Shown piece after piece: positions 35,789 to 44,376 of a stretch of 64,000 nt of DNA. The stretch is from an uncultured Muribaculaceae bacterium. GTDB taxonomy: Bacteria; Bacteroidota; Bacteroidia; Bacteroidales; Muribaculaceae. The position numbers and the translations under genes are program-made. A model generated the notes under the pieces. It did no database searches and was not told the DNA's origin. It saw nothing but the letters and a program-made list of their open reading frames with translations. Numbering within the stretch: the first letter of the stretch is position 1; the number at the start of each line of letters is the position of its first letter. The stretch covers positions 61,378-125,377 of the forward strand of contig CAJTXL010000004.1 of assembly GCA_910583525.1 (NCBI GenBank). Reading direction: 5' to 3'.

Positions 35789-38521
35789 TCAATCGGAGGT
35801 ATTGGTCTTGCCCATATACTCTGTCGGCGTCATGCCGTAGACGGCTTTGAAGCATTTTGCAAAATATGCCGACGAGGAAAAACCTACGGCATATGCAACC
35901 TCACTGACGTTAAGCTGCCGCTCCGCAAGCAGCTTGACGGCTTTCTGCAATCTGAAACTGCGCAGAAGGTCAGACGGCGACATGCCAAATATGCTTCGTA
36001 TTTTACGGTAAAGCAATATTCTCGACATTCCGAGCACATCGCTCATCTGTTCTACTCTGAATTCGCTGTCGCCGTATTTTTCCTCTATCAAGTTGAACAG
36101 TCTGTCTCTGAAAATATCGTCGACACACGGTAGTTCTCGGGCTTCTGCCGTAAGCTGGCACCCGAACTTACGTGCAAAGCTGTTTGCAAGGCGTTTACGC
36201 TCTTCGATTATTGTAATGATTTTCAGTTTAAGGTATTGCAGATTGAACGGCTTGTGAATGTATTCATCCGCGCCCTCGGCTATGCCATAAATACGCTGGT
36301 TGTCATCAGAAAGGGCCGTGAGCAAGACTATAGGTATGTGGCACGTGGCGATGTTCGATTTTATGTTGTTGCAAAGCTGGAAGCCGTTCAGTGTCGGCAT
36401 AAGCACGTCGCTTAATACAAGCGACACCTCGTTGTCCATCACCGCCTCGATTGCATCATATCCGTTGTTTACTGCAAGGACGTGGAAATTTTTCGAGAGT
36501 TCGTCTTTCAGATAGGCGAGTATCTCGGCATCGTCTTCGGCGATTACTATAGTCTCATCGTATTGTTTTGTCACTATTGCATTTACTTTCTTGTCGTCGA
36601 TAATTTCCTCGGACAGATAATCCATCGGAGAAGCCTCTTCAAAGGTCACATTGTCACCGAAATGTTCCTTGCCCTTGAAAAGTTCTACCCTAAAGACGGT
36701 GTAGAATCCCTGGCGGCTGTCAACACTTATCCGGCCTTTATGCAGCTCTACATATTCTTTGGTGAGATGCAGACCGATGCCGGTGCTGTAGCTCGATGTG
36801 TTATTCAACGAATAGAAACGGTCGAAAATACGCGGCAGGCTTTCTTTGTCGATTCCTTTGCCATTGTCCTCGACTTCAATGAGCACACTTGAAGCATTGT
36901 CTGTTACAGAAACGACAATAGTTCCGTACTTAGACGAATATTTAAAAGCGTTGGAGAGCAGATTAAGCAAAACCTGCTGTATTTTCTCTGTGTCAATCCA
37001 TAATTGCTGACAAGAGATGTCCGACTGGAACTTATAGACGATTTTTTCGGTCTCGGCATAGTTTTCAAAATAGCTGAGAATTTCCTGCGTGAATTTGACT
37101 ATATCGACCTGTTTGAGAGAAAGGCTCATTTTATTGTTTTCGATTTTCCTGAAGTCGAGAATTTGGTTAACGACCTCCAGCAGATGACGGGCATTGCGTT
37201 GTATAGTCCATATGCAGCGCTGTATGTCGGGGTCTTTTTCCTGTTTTGCGATACTGTCAAGGGGATTAAGTATCAGAGTAAGAGGGGTACGTATTTCATG
37301 GGTTATATTAGTGAAAAACTGGAGTTTCTGTGCCGTTATGTTTTCAATCTGCGCATGTTTCTCCATCAGCTGCCGTGTGGCGGTTTCGATTTCGGCATTC
37401 TTTGCACAGAGGGTTTCATTGCGGCGCCGCAAGCTGAGATATGATTTGAGCGCATATATTCCCATAACCGCCATCAGGCACGCAAATGCTATTACAAACC
37501 ACAGAGCGTATTTGAGCTTGTGTATGCTGCGTTCATATTGTCCGAGGTCTAACTTCTGCTTGTTGATTTGCTTCTGATAACTTATTATCTGTTCCTGCTG
37601 TACCTTTAGCGTCTGCGCATTATGCGCATCGATAAGCGCCGAATGCAAGCGGTAGTTTTTCTCGACCTTTTTGCCCTTGAGTATGGCCCGGGCTATTTCG
37701 ACCATTTTTTCTACTCCTGTCGGATAGAGGAATGAAGCCAAAAGCCGCCCTTCGACGATGGCTTCGACACCCACAAGAGCATCGACCCCGATAAATTTTA
37801 TGCGACGGGCACTTATCGGGTCTATCGCTGCAATGGCATCGTAAGCGGCTATAGCCATGTCGTCGTTATGTGCAAATACAAGGTCTATGTTGTCGAACTG
37901 ACGGAATACCTTGATATTCCCGGCGGCAACCTCGGGTTTCCAATCGCCGTTTATCGTATATATCGAATAGCTTTCGCTTGCTTCACTGAGGAAACCGTCG
38001 TGACGCTCTACCGCAGGCGACGAACTCATCAATCCGGTGATTTCGAGTATTGCAGAGCCATGCGGCAACAGCGTTTTGATATATCGCCCGACATCACGGC
38101 CTATGTTGTAGTTGTCGGCGCCGATAAAGGTTGTATAGCTATCAGACTCAATCTTTCTGTCCCATATTATTGTGGGGATGCCCTGCCTGTAAGCTTCGAC
38201 GGCCATTGGGGTGACGGCTCCGGATTCATTAGGCGATATGATAAGAAGGTCGACTTTCGAATCAATAAATTCCTGTATCTGACAAATTTGTGCCTGAGTA
38301 TTGTTGTGGGCGTTACTTATTGCAAGGCGTATTTCGGGATACGCGGCCACCTCGGCCTGCATCTGAATCATCATTATCTGGCGCCAAAGGTCGTCGGTGC
38401 ACTGCGATACACCGATTACATATTGCCGCTTTGGCGTAGAGTCCGTCTCGCCTTGGCATCCGCCGGCCATTATGCAGAGCAGAACAAGGACTGGATATAG
38501 TCGAAATACGCGTTTAAGCAT
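35789..38521 (-). CDS. Hybrid two-component system regulator, BT1754-like (periplasmic sugar-binding + kinase + receiver + AraC)
   Basis: A 910-residue one-protein signalling system. A periplasmic-binding domain at residues about 33-300 (YVIGVSQCTDDLWR, DLLIISPNESGAVTPMA, TTFIGADNYNIGRDVGRY, DLVFAHNDDMAIAAYDA) is followed by one transmembrane helix (338-358), histidine kinase HisKA with FFTNITHEIRTP (His408), ATPase with NLLSNAFKYS and DNGKGID, receiver domain with DVLMPTLNGF (Asp705), and AraC-type HTH to the C-terminus. This layout and many sequence blocks resemble the fructose sensor BT1754 of Bacteroides thetaiotaomicron (from my knowledge of the family). It lies just downstream of the PUL on the same strand and should control it. 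Ligand binding is inferred, not shown. Confidence 0.93.
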   Translation of the reverse strand: MLKRVFRLYPVLVLLCIMAGGCQGETDSTPKRQYVIGVSQCTDDLWRQIMMIQMQAEVAAYPEIRLAISNAHNNTQAQICQIQEFIDSKVDLLIISPNESGAVTPMAVEAYRQGIPTIIWDRKIESDSYTTFIGADNYNIGRDVGRYIKTLLPHGSAILEITGLMSSSPAVERHDGFLSEASESYSIYTINGDWKPEVAAGNIKVFRQFDNIDLVFAHNDDMAIAAYDAIAAIDPISARRIKFIGVDALVGVEAIVEGRLLASFLYPTGVEKMVEIARAILKGKKVEKNYRLHSALIDAHNAQTLKVQQEQIISYQKQINKQKLDLGQYERSIHKLKYALWFVIAFACLMAVMGIYALKSYLSLRRRNETLCAKNAEIETATRQLMEKHAQIENITAQKLQFFTNITHEIRTPLTLILNPLDSIAKQEKDPDIQRCIWTIQRNARHLLEVVNQILDFRKIENNKMSLSLKQVDIVKFTQEILSYFENYAETEKIVYKFQSDISCQQLWIDTEKIQQVLLNLLSNAFKYSSKYGTIVVSVTDNASSVLIEVEDNGKGIDKESLPRIFDRFYSLNNTSSYSTGIGLHLTKEYVELHKGRISVDSRQGFYTVFRVELFKGKEHFGDNVTFEEASPMDYLSEEIIDDKKVNAIVTKQYDETIVIAEDDAEILAYLKDELSKNFHVLAVNNGYDAIEAVMDNEVSLVLSDVLMPTLNGFQLCNNIKSNIATCHIPIVLLTALSDDNQRIYGIAEGADEYIHKPFNLQYLKLKIITIIEERKRLANSFARKFGCQLTAEARELPCVDDIFRDRLFNLIEEKYGDSEFRVEQMSDVLGMSRILLYRKIRSIFGMSPSDLLRSFRLQKAVKLLAERQLNVSEVAYAVGFSSSAYFAKCFKAVYGMTPTEYMGKTNTSD

Positions 38522-38559
38522 AAAAGTATGTATAAGTGGGTATTCTAAATAGGATAAGC

Positions 38560-38588
38560 CCGGCCACAGTCAAGAATGCCGTGGCCGG
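38560..38588. repeat. Hairpin copy B between the PUL and its regulator gene
   Basis: CCGGCCAC (38560-38567) pairs with GTGGCCGG (38581-38588). The same hairpin and flanking bases occur at 41219-41247. No strong T run is visible, so it is not a classic terminator. Confidence 0.7.
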
Positions 38589-38598
38589 AACATATCAA

Positions 38599-40725
38599 TT
38601 ACAGCTGAGAAGCAATGAAGTAGATGTCGTTGCCCGAGGCAAACGGATAAACCGACGGCGAGAACCAGCCGCCTTGATGTTCGTTGTCGAACATCAAAAG
38701 CTTTTGACCCGACCAATCGCCTTCGGGCGAACCGGCATCGCGATAAACCAAACCGCCGGTGAGGCTCGAACGGTAGATAAGGATGTAGCGTTTAAGCGCT
38801 TGGTGGTATGTCACACACATCTCGGATGCGTTGCCGTAGGTTACAGCGGCGGCGGCATCGGGGTCGCCGCTCATCCATTCGCTGCCGTCCCAATAAGTCC
38901 AGTTGGACGCATTAGCGATGTCGCCGTCGGCCTTGATACGGGCAACATAGATTTTAGACGTCGAGCGTCCGGCATCAGAGCCGAACATGTAGAGGTATCC
39001 GTCGTTCTGATAGAAAGCTACCTGAACGAAGTGCCCTGCTCCGCTCCAGCATCCGCTCGTTTGGCACGCCCATGTCTTGCCGCCATCTTCCGACGAAAGC
39101 AGTCCGGCGAAATTCGCTGTCCATACATCATTGTCTTCGGGGTCTATTGCCTTCAACGAGTAGTAATGGATATACTGCTTGCCGTTTATTGTTACACCGG
39201 CAGTCGGGACACAGGATGTTTCATCAGCACCCGACGGTTCAATGACAGGCACGATGCCGTCGTTGCCGGGCGATACATACGAGATAGAGAGACCGTCGTC
39301 GACCTTGACATCGCCCGAAGTAGCAAAGGCGTTGTCGTAATGTTTGCCGTCCGCCATAATGTTAGACAGTGCCATCGACAAGGTGTTGTCCGGGCCTTTC
39401 CAGACAACAGCTTTGCCGACAGAACTTATGTTTTTCAACGATGCGTTCGAGATTGTTCCGACTGCCATGCAGGAAGACGGCTTGGTCGAGGTCTGAGCCG
39501 CTCCCGTGGGCACAAGTTTGAAATCATCGACTGCTACCCATACGCCGGGCCAACCCCATGCACCGCAGTACACATTACCCTGCGTGAAATCGCCTGAGTT
39601 GAACTCTTTTGTGAACTCCGTCCACATATCGGGGTTCCAGTCGCCGGCTTTGCCATCATAAATAGGGCCTCCTTCGATACGGACGCCTGTAAACACATTC
39701 ATATCGGCCCAAGATGCCTGACCGAAGCAGGAGAATGTGTAGTCCTGACCCTTTTTGAGTGCGACAGACTGCAGGCAGGCGTCGCACCAGCTTCCGTCGT
39801 TGGGGTTGTCGAGCTTCAGCGCTACCAAGCCGCCATGTGCTTGAGTGTGCTTCGAAGCCTGCTTTGGTGTTTTGAAAGCTCCTTCAAAGTACCAAAGCGA
39901 GCGGTAGTCTATATCTTCGTCGGGAAACAGTTCGAAACCCGGTTCTGAAACCATGTTGAATTCGTCCTCTACAAACGATGCCTTCAAAAGGGTGAGGTTT
40001 GTCAGCGGCTTAGGCTCAGGAGATGGTTCTCGTTCAAAGCTGATGAGGACATAGTCATTATCAGGCAGTCCGGCCTTTATCTGAAGCGAAGTATCTGTAA
40101 GGTTAAGCACTTCGTACGGTTCTGCCATGCTGTATACAGCACCGCGGCCTTTAATATCGCCACGATAAATCGGGAACGCTCCACCGATAAACTGGAGAAG
40201 AAGCACGCCGTTCTTACGGCCGAGAACAAAAGCCTCGTCACCCGTAGCCGTAAATGTTTTTGGAGAAGGACTGAACTCGCAATATACATTGTTGTTGGCG
40301 CCAAGGTCATAAAGAACCTTTCCGTCGGCAGTAAACGAGAGCTTATCGTCGTTTACACATTCATCCAGCCATGAAACAGAATAGCCGTTGCCCGAAGCCC
40401 CTGCAAAGCTCCACTGACGGGCAGTGAGAAGTCTGAATTCGTCCGAAGAAGCCTCGACAGGCACGATTGTGGGGTCGGCGACACCTTCGTGAAGAATGGC
40501 GAGCTTTATATCGTCGGTCAAAGCCACTTCGGTCGCAGCGTCGTTCTTGTCGGTCACCACCATGTGAGAGTAACCCTCGGCTGCATTTCCTTTATACGAA
40601 ATGTTTTTTACCTTCTCTGCCTTGAACATATACGGGGTAACGCCGCCTACGACATGTATCTGCTGCTGCGCCACAGCCGTAACGGCAAGGGCAAGAGATA
40701 CGAAAAATATAGCGTGTTTCATCAT
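38599..40725 (-). CDS. Exported DUF4185-like protein, probably non-catalytic, long form
   Basis: A 708-residue exported protein (signal MMKHAIFFVSLALAVTAVAQ). Residues about 22-230 are an extra N-terminal part found only in this copy. Then comes a beta-sandwich (CBM-like, NLTLLKASFVEDEFNMVSEP to VWVAVDDFKLVPTG) and a C-terminal DUF4185-like region. The latter is nearly identical to that of the 41258 gene and equals the region that in the 42799 gene bears the catalytic aspartates. Here the matching segment is VGKAVVWKGPDNTLSMALSN, without either aspartate. I infer a surface glycan-binding role. The start may be 40722 (second Met). It overlaps the small exported gene by 4 bases. Confidence 0.8.
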   Translation of the reverse strand: MMKHAIFFVSLALAVTAVAQQQIHVVGGVTPYMFKAEKVKNISYKGNAAEGYSHMVVTDKNDAATEVALTDDIKLAILHEGVADPTIVPVEASSDEFRLLTARQWSFAGASGNGYSVSWLDECVNDDKLSFTADGKVLYDLGANNNVYCEFSPSPKTFTATGDEAFVLGRKNGVLLLQFIGGAFPIYRGDIKGRGAVYSMAEPYEVLNLTDTSLQIKAGLPDNDYVLISFEREPSPEPKPLTNLTLLKASFVEDEFNMVSEPGFELFPDEDIDYRSLWYFEGAFKTPKQASKHTQAHGGLVALKLDNPNDGSWCDACLQSVALKKGQDYTFSCFGQASWADMNVFTGVRIEGGPIYDGKAGDWNPDMWTEFTKEFNSGDFTQGNVYCGAWGWPGVWVAVDDFKLVPTGAAQTSTKPSSCMAVGTISNASLKNISSVGKAVVWKGPDNTLSMALSNIMADGKHYDNAFATSGDVKVDDGLSISYVSPGNDGIVPVIEPSGADETSCVPTAGVTINGKQYIHYYSLKAIDPEDNDVWTANFAGLLSSEDGGKTWACQTSGCWSGAGHFVQVAFYQNDGYLYMFGSDAGRSTSKIYVARIKADGDIANASNWTYWDGSEWMSGDPDAAAAVTYGNASEMCVTYHQALKRYILIYRSSLTGGLVYRDAGSPEGDWSGQKLLMFDNEHQGGWFSPSVYPFASGNDIYFIASQL

Positions 40726-41192
40726 TTCACTGCGATTTTAAGGGAACGGTTGTTGTACCTGATTACATATACACCTGCTTCGAGAGCGCCGAAATCTATA
40801 ACATAAGAGCCTTCGGCTGCAGCCGACAGAACGGCACGACCGTCGAGTGCATACACTGTCACATGCGAATCTGCGGCAAGGTTACCGAGCGCAACGCGTC
40901 CGTCTTCGATTGTCACATTTTCCGAAACATCGTCAAGGCCTTCGATGCCTGTTATCCCCTCTGTAGAAAAATGGATGCTTTTGAGGGCGACGAGGGCTAT
41001 ACGCTTGGCATTGGCGGTATCGCCGAACACCATATCGCCACCGTCGAAAGTGGTGTTGAGAGCGTCGGATATGTTGATTTTTACAGGCTCGCCATCGTAG
41101 GGAGTCGCTATGATGGTCTGATACCCGGCGGCTGTGATGTTTGCAGATGACAGCAAGACGGCAGCCGCAACTATAAATGTTTTCAGTTTCAT
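40722..41192 (-). CDS. Small exported protein with a T9SS-like C-terminal tail
   Basis: A 156-residue protein with signal peptide MKLKTFIVAAAVLLSSANITA. The end VTVYALDGRAVLSAAAEGSY ... AGVYVIRYNNRSLKIAVK looks like the T9SS sorting domain type A (GVYVIR...K.V/K end). The middle (AKRIALVALKSIHFSTEGIT) is beta-rich and unassigned. It shares an operon with and overlaps the DUF4185-like gene. Possibly a small surface accessory of the PUL; no further function can be supported. Confidence 0.75.
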   Translation of the reverse strand: MKLKTFIVAAAVLLSSANITAAGYQTIIATPYDGEPVKINISDALNTTFDGGDMVFGDTANAKRIALVALKSIHFSTEGITGIEGLDDVSENVTIEDGRVALGNLAADSHVTVYALDGRAVLSAAAEGSYVIDFGALEAGVYVIRYNNRSLKIAVK

Positions 41193-41218
41193 AAAATTGG
41201 TATTAGCGCAAGGTAAGT

Positions 41219-41247
41219 CCGGCCACAGTCAAGAATGCCGTGGCCGG
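41219..41247. repeat. Hairpin copy A downstream of the second DUF4185-like gene
   Basis: CCGGCCAC (41219-41226) with GTGGCCGG (41240-41247). The surrounding bases, up to the gene end of the 41258 copy, equal those at 38560 and beyond. It sits inside the operon. Confidence 0.7.
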
Positions 41248-41257
41248 AACATATCAA

Positions 41258-42778
41258 TTACAGCTGAGAAGCAATGAAGTAGATGTCGTTGCCCGAAGCA
41301 AACGGATAAACCGATGGCGAGAACCAGCCGCCCTGACGGTCGTTGTCGAGCATCAACAGCTTTTGGCCCGACCAGTCGCCTTCGGGTGCGCCGGCATCAC
41401 GGTAAACCAAAGCGCCTGTGAGGCTCGAACGGTAGATGAGGATATAGCGTTTGAGCGCTTCGTGATAGGTGACACACATTTCGGATGCGTTGCCGTAGGT
41501 TACAGCGGCGGCGGCATCGGGGTCGCCGCTCACCCATTCGCTGCCGTCCCAATAAGTCCAGTTGGCCGCATTGGCGATGTCACCGTCGGCTTTGATACGG
41601 GCAACATAGATTTTAGGAGTGGAGCGGCCTGCGTCAGAACCGAACATGTAGAGGTATTTATCGTTCTGATAGAAAGCTACCTGAACGAAGTGCCCCGCTC
41701 CGCTCCAGCGTCCGCGCACTTCGCGCGTCCAGGTCTTGCCGCCGTCTTCCGACGAAAGCAAGCCGGAGAAATTCGCCGTCCATGCTTCGCTGTCTTCAGG
41801 GTCGATAGATTTGAACGAATAGTAATGGATATACTGCTTGCCGTTTATTGTTACACCGGCAGTCGGGACACAGGCGGTTTCGTCAGCTCCCGACGGTTCA
41901 ATGACAGGCACGATGCCGTCGTTGCCGGGCGATACCTGCGATATGTAGAGGCCGTCTTCGACATTTATGTCGCCCGAAGTGGCAAAGGCATTGTCGTAGT
42001 GCTTTCCGCCTGCCATGATGTTAGACATTGCCATCGACATGGTATTGTTCGGGCCTTCCCAAATAACAGCTTTGCCTACGGAACTTATGTTTTTGAACGA
42101 TGCGTTCGAGACTGTGCCGACTGCCATGCAGGAAGACGGCTTGGTCGAAGTCTGCGTAGTGCCTGTCGGTATAAGTTTGAAATCATCGACAGCGACCCAC
42201 ACTCCCGGGAAGCCCCATGCGCCGCAGAACACGTTGCCCTGAGTGAAATCGCCCGAATTGAACTCTTTTGTGAACTCCGTCCACATATCGGGGTTCCAGT
42301 CGCCGGCCTTGGCATCGTAAATCGGGCCGCCTTCGAGGCGGACGCCGGTGTACACGTTCATATCGGCCCAAGATGCCTGACCGAAGCATGTGTATGTGTA
42401 GTCCTTACCCTTTTTGAGTGCTATGGATTGCAGGCAGGCGTCGCACCAGCTGCCGTCGTTTGGGTTGTCGAGCTTCAAAGCAACGGCACCGCTGTGCGCC
42501 GAGGTATGTTTCGATGCCTGCTTTGGTGTTTTGAACGCTCCTTCAAAATACCAAAGAGAGCGGTAGTCTATATCTTCGTCGGGGAACATTTCGAAACCGG
42601 GCTCTGAAACCATGTTGAATTCGTCTTCGACAAACGATGCCTTCAAAAGGGTGAGGTTTGTGAGTTGTGTCGGTTCGGGATTGAGGTTTTCGCCGCCGCC
42701 GTTTCCGTTATCTTTGTCTGAGCACGCCGATAGTGCCGGAACAAGCAGCAAAAGCGCTGCGTAACTGATTTTTTTCAT
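41258..42778 (-). CDS. DUF4185-like lipoprotein, probably non-catalytic
   Basis: A 506-residue lipoprotein (MKKISYAALLLLVPALSAC, lipobox LSAC). A Gly/Asn-rich linker leads to the same CBM-like beta-sandwich as in the long paralogue (LTNLTLLKASFVEDEFNMVS to GVWVAVDDFKLIPTG), then a DUF4185-like domain with VGKAVIWEGPNNTMSMAMSN where the enzyme copy has TDYGNMW ... VFGDNF. Both aspartates are replaced. It is about 90 percent identical by eye to the C-terminal two-thirds of the 38599 protein, so they are recent duplicates. As a lipoprotein beside SusC/SusD it may serve as a surface glycan-binding protein. Confidence 0.82.
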   Translation of the reverse strand: MKKISYAALLLLVPALSACSDKDNGNGGGENLNPEPTQLTNLTLLKASFVEDEFNMVSEPGFEMFPDEDIDYRSLWYFEGAFKTPKQASKHTSAHSGAVALKLDNPNDGSWCDACLQSIALKKGKDYTYTCFGQASWADMNVYTGVRLEGGPIYDAKAGDWNPDMWTEFTKEFNSGDFTQGNVFCGAWGFPGVWVAVDDFKLIPTGTTQTSTKPSSCMAVGTVSNASFKNISSVGKAVIWEGPNNTMSMAMSNIMAGGKHYDNAFATSGDINVEDGLYISQVSPGNDGIVPVIEPSGADETACVPTAGVTINGKQYIHYYSFKSIDPEDSEAWTANFSGLLSSEDGGKTWTREVRGRWSGAGHFVQVAFYQNDKYLYMFGSDAGRSTPKIYVARIKADGDIANAANWTYWDGSEWVSGDPDAAAAVTYGNASEMCVTYHEALKRYILIYRSSLTGALVYRDAGAPEGDWSGQKLLMLDNDRQGGWFSPSVYPFASGNDIYFIASQL

Positions 42779-42798
42779 GATGTATTATTTAATTGGGT

Positions 42799-44376
42799 TT
42801 ATTTATTTTTTGGTTTAAGGCATATGTCGTCGACGGTCAAAGTCATTGCCGGGCCTCCCCAAACGCCGAAGAAAACTTCGACGTCAGAAGCTGCGCCCGA
42901 GTTGAAATCACAGCTTAGGCGCGTCCATTCACCGGCGTCGGCAGTGCCTGTGGCATCGCAGATAGTACCGTCGGGCAGCCGGACTCCGACATAGGCTCCT
43001 TCGGGAAGCTGCTCATCAGACTTCACCCAACATTCTATAGTGTAGTCGGTAGAGTGCTTCACGGCAACGGACTGCGTGCATACATCCTGCCATTGGCCGG
43101 ATACGGTATTTGAGAACCGGCACGCAACTTTGCCGGTGTGAGCCTGCCGCGAAGTCAAAGCATCGGCATTGACATTCCACATGGTCTTGTAGCCTAAAGC
43201 CTGGTTGGGATATTCTTCGAAACCGCCTTCGGCCACAAGATTTACTCCGGCGGCATCCCATTTCAAATCGGCACGCATCAGAAATACGTTCCATGTCGGC
43301 ACTGCGTGCGACAGCACGAACCAAAGTTCTTCTTTATCGTTGAACCACGGATGGATATAAGGCGCATAGAGTGCATTGCCGTCTTCGTACATAATGATTT
43401 TCTCGCCCGACCATTCACCCGTGGGAGAGGGAGCGTCGCGATAGACTATAGCGCGTTGGTTAACCGACAGATACATCATCATATAACGGTCGTAGCGGCT
43501 GTTGTATGCGACCGTCATCTCCGAAGCTGTGCCTTTGGCAACTGGCACCGCAGCCGCTTCATCGCGGCTCCAAGCGCCGCCGGTCCAATATTCGTAAGCT
43601 GTCTTGTCGAGCATCTTATTTTCGTCGACCTTGGCGAGATAGACAGAGCCATAGCGACCTGCCTGCGTTCCATAGACATAGACCGAACCTTTTTCTTTAA
43701 GATATGCGATCTGAGCGAACTTGCTGTCTGCGCCCCACTTGACGCCGGAGCGCTTCCATGTCGAACCATAATCGTCGGAATATACGATTTCGCTGTAGTT
43801 CACCGACCATTGGTCGTTGTCACCGGTCGGCTTCCAGTCATGGATGCTCATATAATTGAGATACTGCCTGTTGCCCACGGCTATTCCGGCAGTGGGGATG
43901 CAAGTAACCTCGTATTCCGAACCGTCGGCATTCTGCCCGGTTTTTGCACGCGAAACGATGATTTCTTTTACACCGGAACCGTCTTTGAGCATGTCGTCGT
44001 AGTAAAGGCCGTCGCTGAGGTCGCGGTCGGTGGTGATGGCAATGGCGTTCGATTTCCAGTTGCCGCCGCTATGGCTGAAATTATCGCCGAAGACGCACAT
44101 CACCTTCCCGTTGCCGGCATCCCACATGTTGCCGTAGTCTGTACGCCCTATGCCGAAACGGGCATCGGTATTATTGGGGTTCGGTATGTTCTCGCCGGAT
44201 TGCGTACGGCCTGTGACACGCGCGACAAGAGTTATGTTTTCAGGGAGAAGAGAGCCTGTATCTGTCACGCCGGGAACAATCGGTTCGGGGTCGGGTTCAG
44301 TTTTGCCGCTCGGCTCGGAATGGCAGGAGACCAGAAGAACCGACGCGGCCATAAGCAATTTAGTAAGAGTATCCAT
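42799..44376 (-). CDS. DUF4185 (GH183-type) glycoside hydrolase, probable endo-D-arabinanase
   Basis: A 525-residue lipoprotein (MDTLTKLLMAASVLLVSC, lipobox LVSC). The DUF4185 domain has GRTDYGNMWDAGNGKVMCVF then GDNF: Asp80 and Asp98 lie 18 residues apart, the same spacing as the catalytic aspartates I recall for the family's characterised endo-D-arabinanases. The rest of the five-blade-like core follows (NAIAITTDRDL, VTCIPTAGIAVGNRQYLNYM). The last 125 residues are a CBM-like beta-sandwich (NLVAEGGFEEYPNQ, DIVSGQWQDVCTQS-like, TVDDICLKPK). Start at 44376: a longer frame to 44484 has no sense and runs far into SusD. It overlaps SusD by 17 bases. Known GH183 enzymes cleave D-arabinan; activity here is inferred. 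Confidence 0.82.
   Translation of the reverse strand: MDTLTKLLMAASVLLVSCHSEPSGKTEPDPEPIVPGVTDTGSLLPENITLVARVTGRTQSGENIPNPNNTDARFGIGRTDYGNMWDAGNGKVMCVFGDNFSHSGGNWKSNAIAITTDRDLSDGLYYDDMLKDGSGVKEIIVSRAKTGQNADGSEYEVTCIPTAGIAVGNRQYLNYMSIHDWKPTGDNDQWSVNYSEIVYSDDYGSTWKRSGVKWGADSKFAQIAYLKEKGSVYVYGTQAGRYGSVYLAKVDENKMLDKTAYEYWTGGAWSRDEAAAVPVAKGTASEMTVAYNSRYDRYMMMYLSVNQRAIVYRDAPSPTGEWSGEKIIMYEDGNALYAPYIHPWFNDKEELWFVLSHAVPTWNVFLMRADLKWDAAGVNLVAEGGFEEYPNQALGYKTMWNVNADALTSRQAHTGKVACRFSNTVSGQWQDVCTQSVAVKHSTDYTIECWVKSDEQLPEGAYVGVRLPDGTICDATGTADAGEWTRLSCDFNSGAASDVEVFFGVWGGPAMTLTVDDICLKPKNK

Noticed and set aside
41240..42607. 455-codon frame opposite the DUF4185-like gene, with a partner at 38536-39597
   Set aside because: The two look alike only because the genes they mirror are duplicates; no signal peptide or domain.
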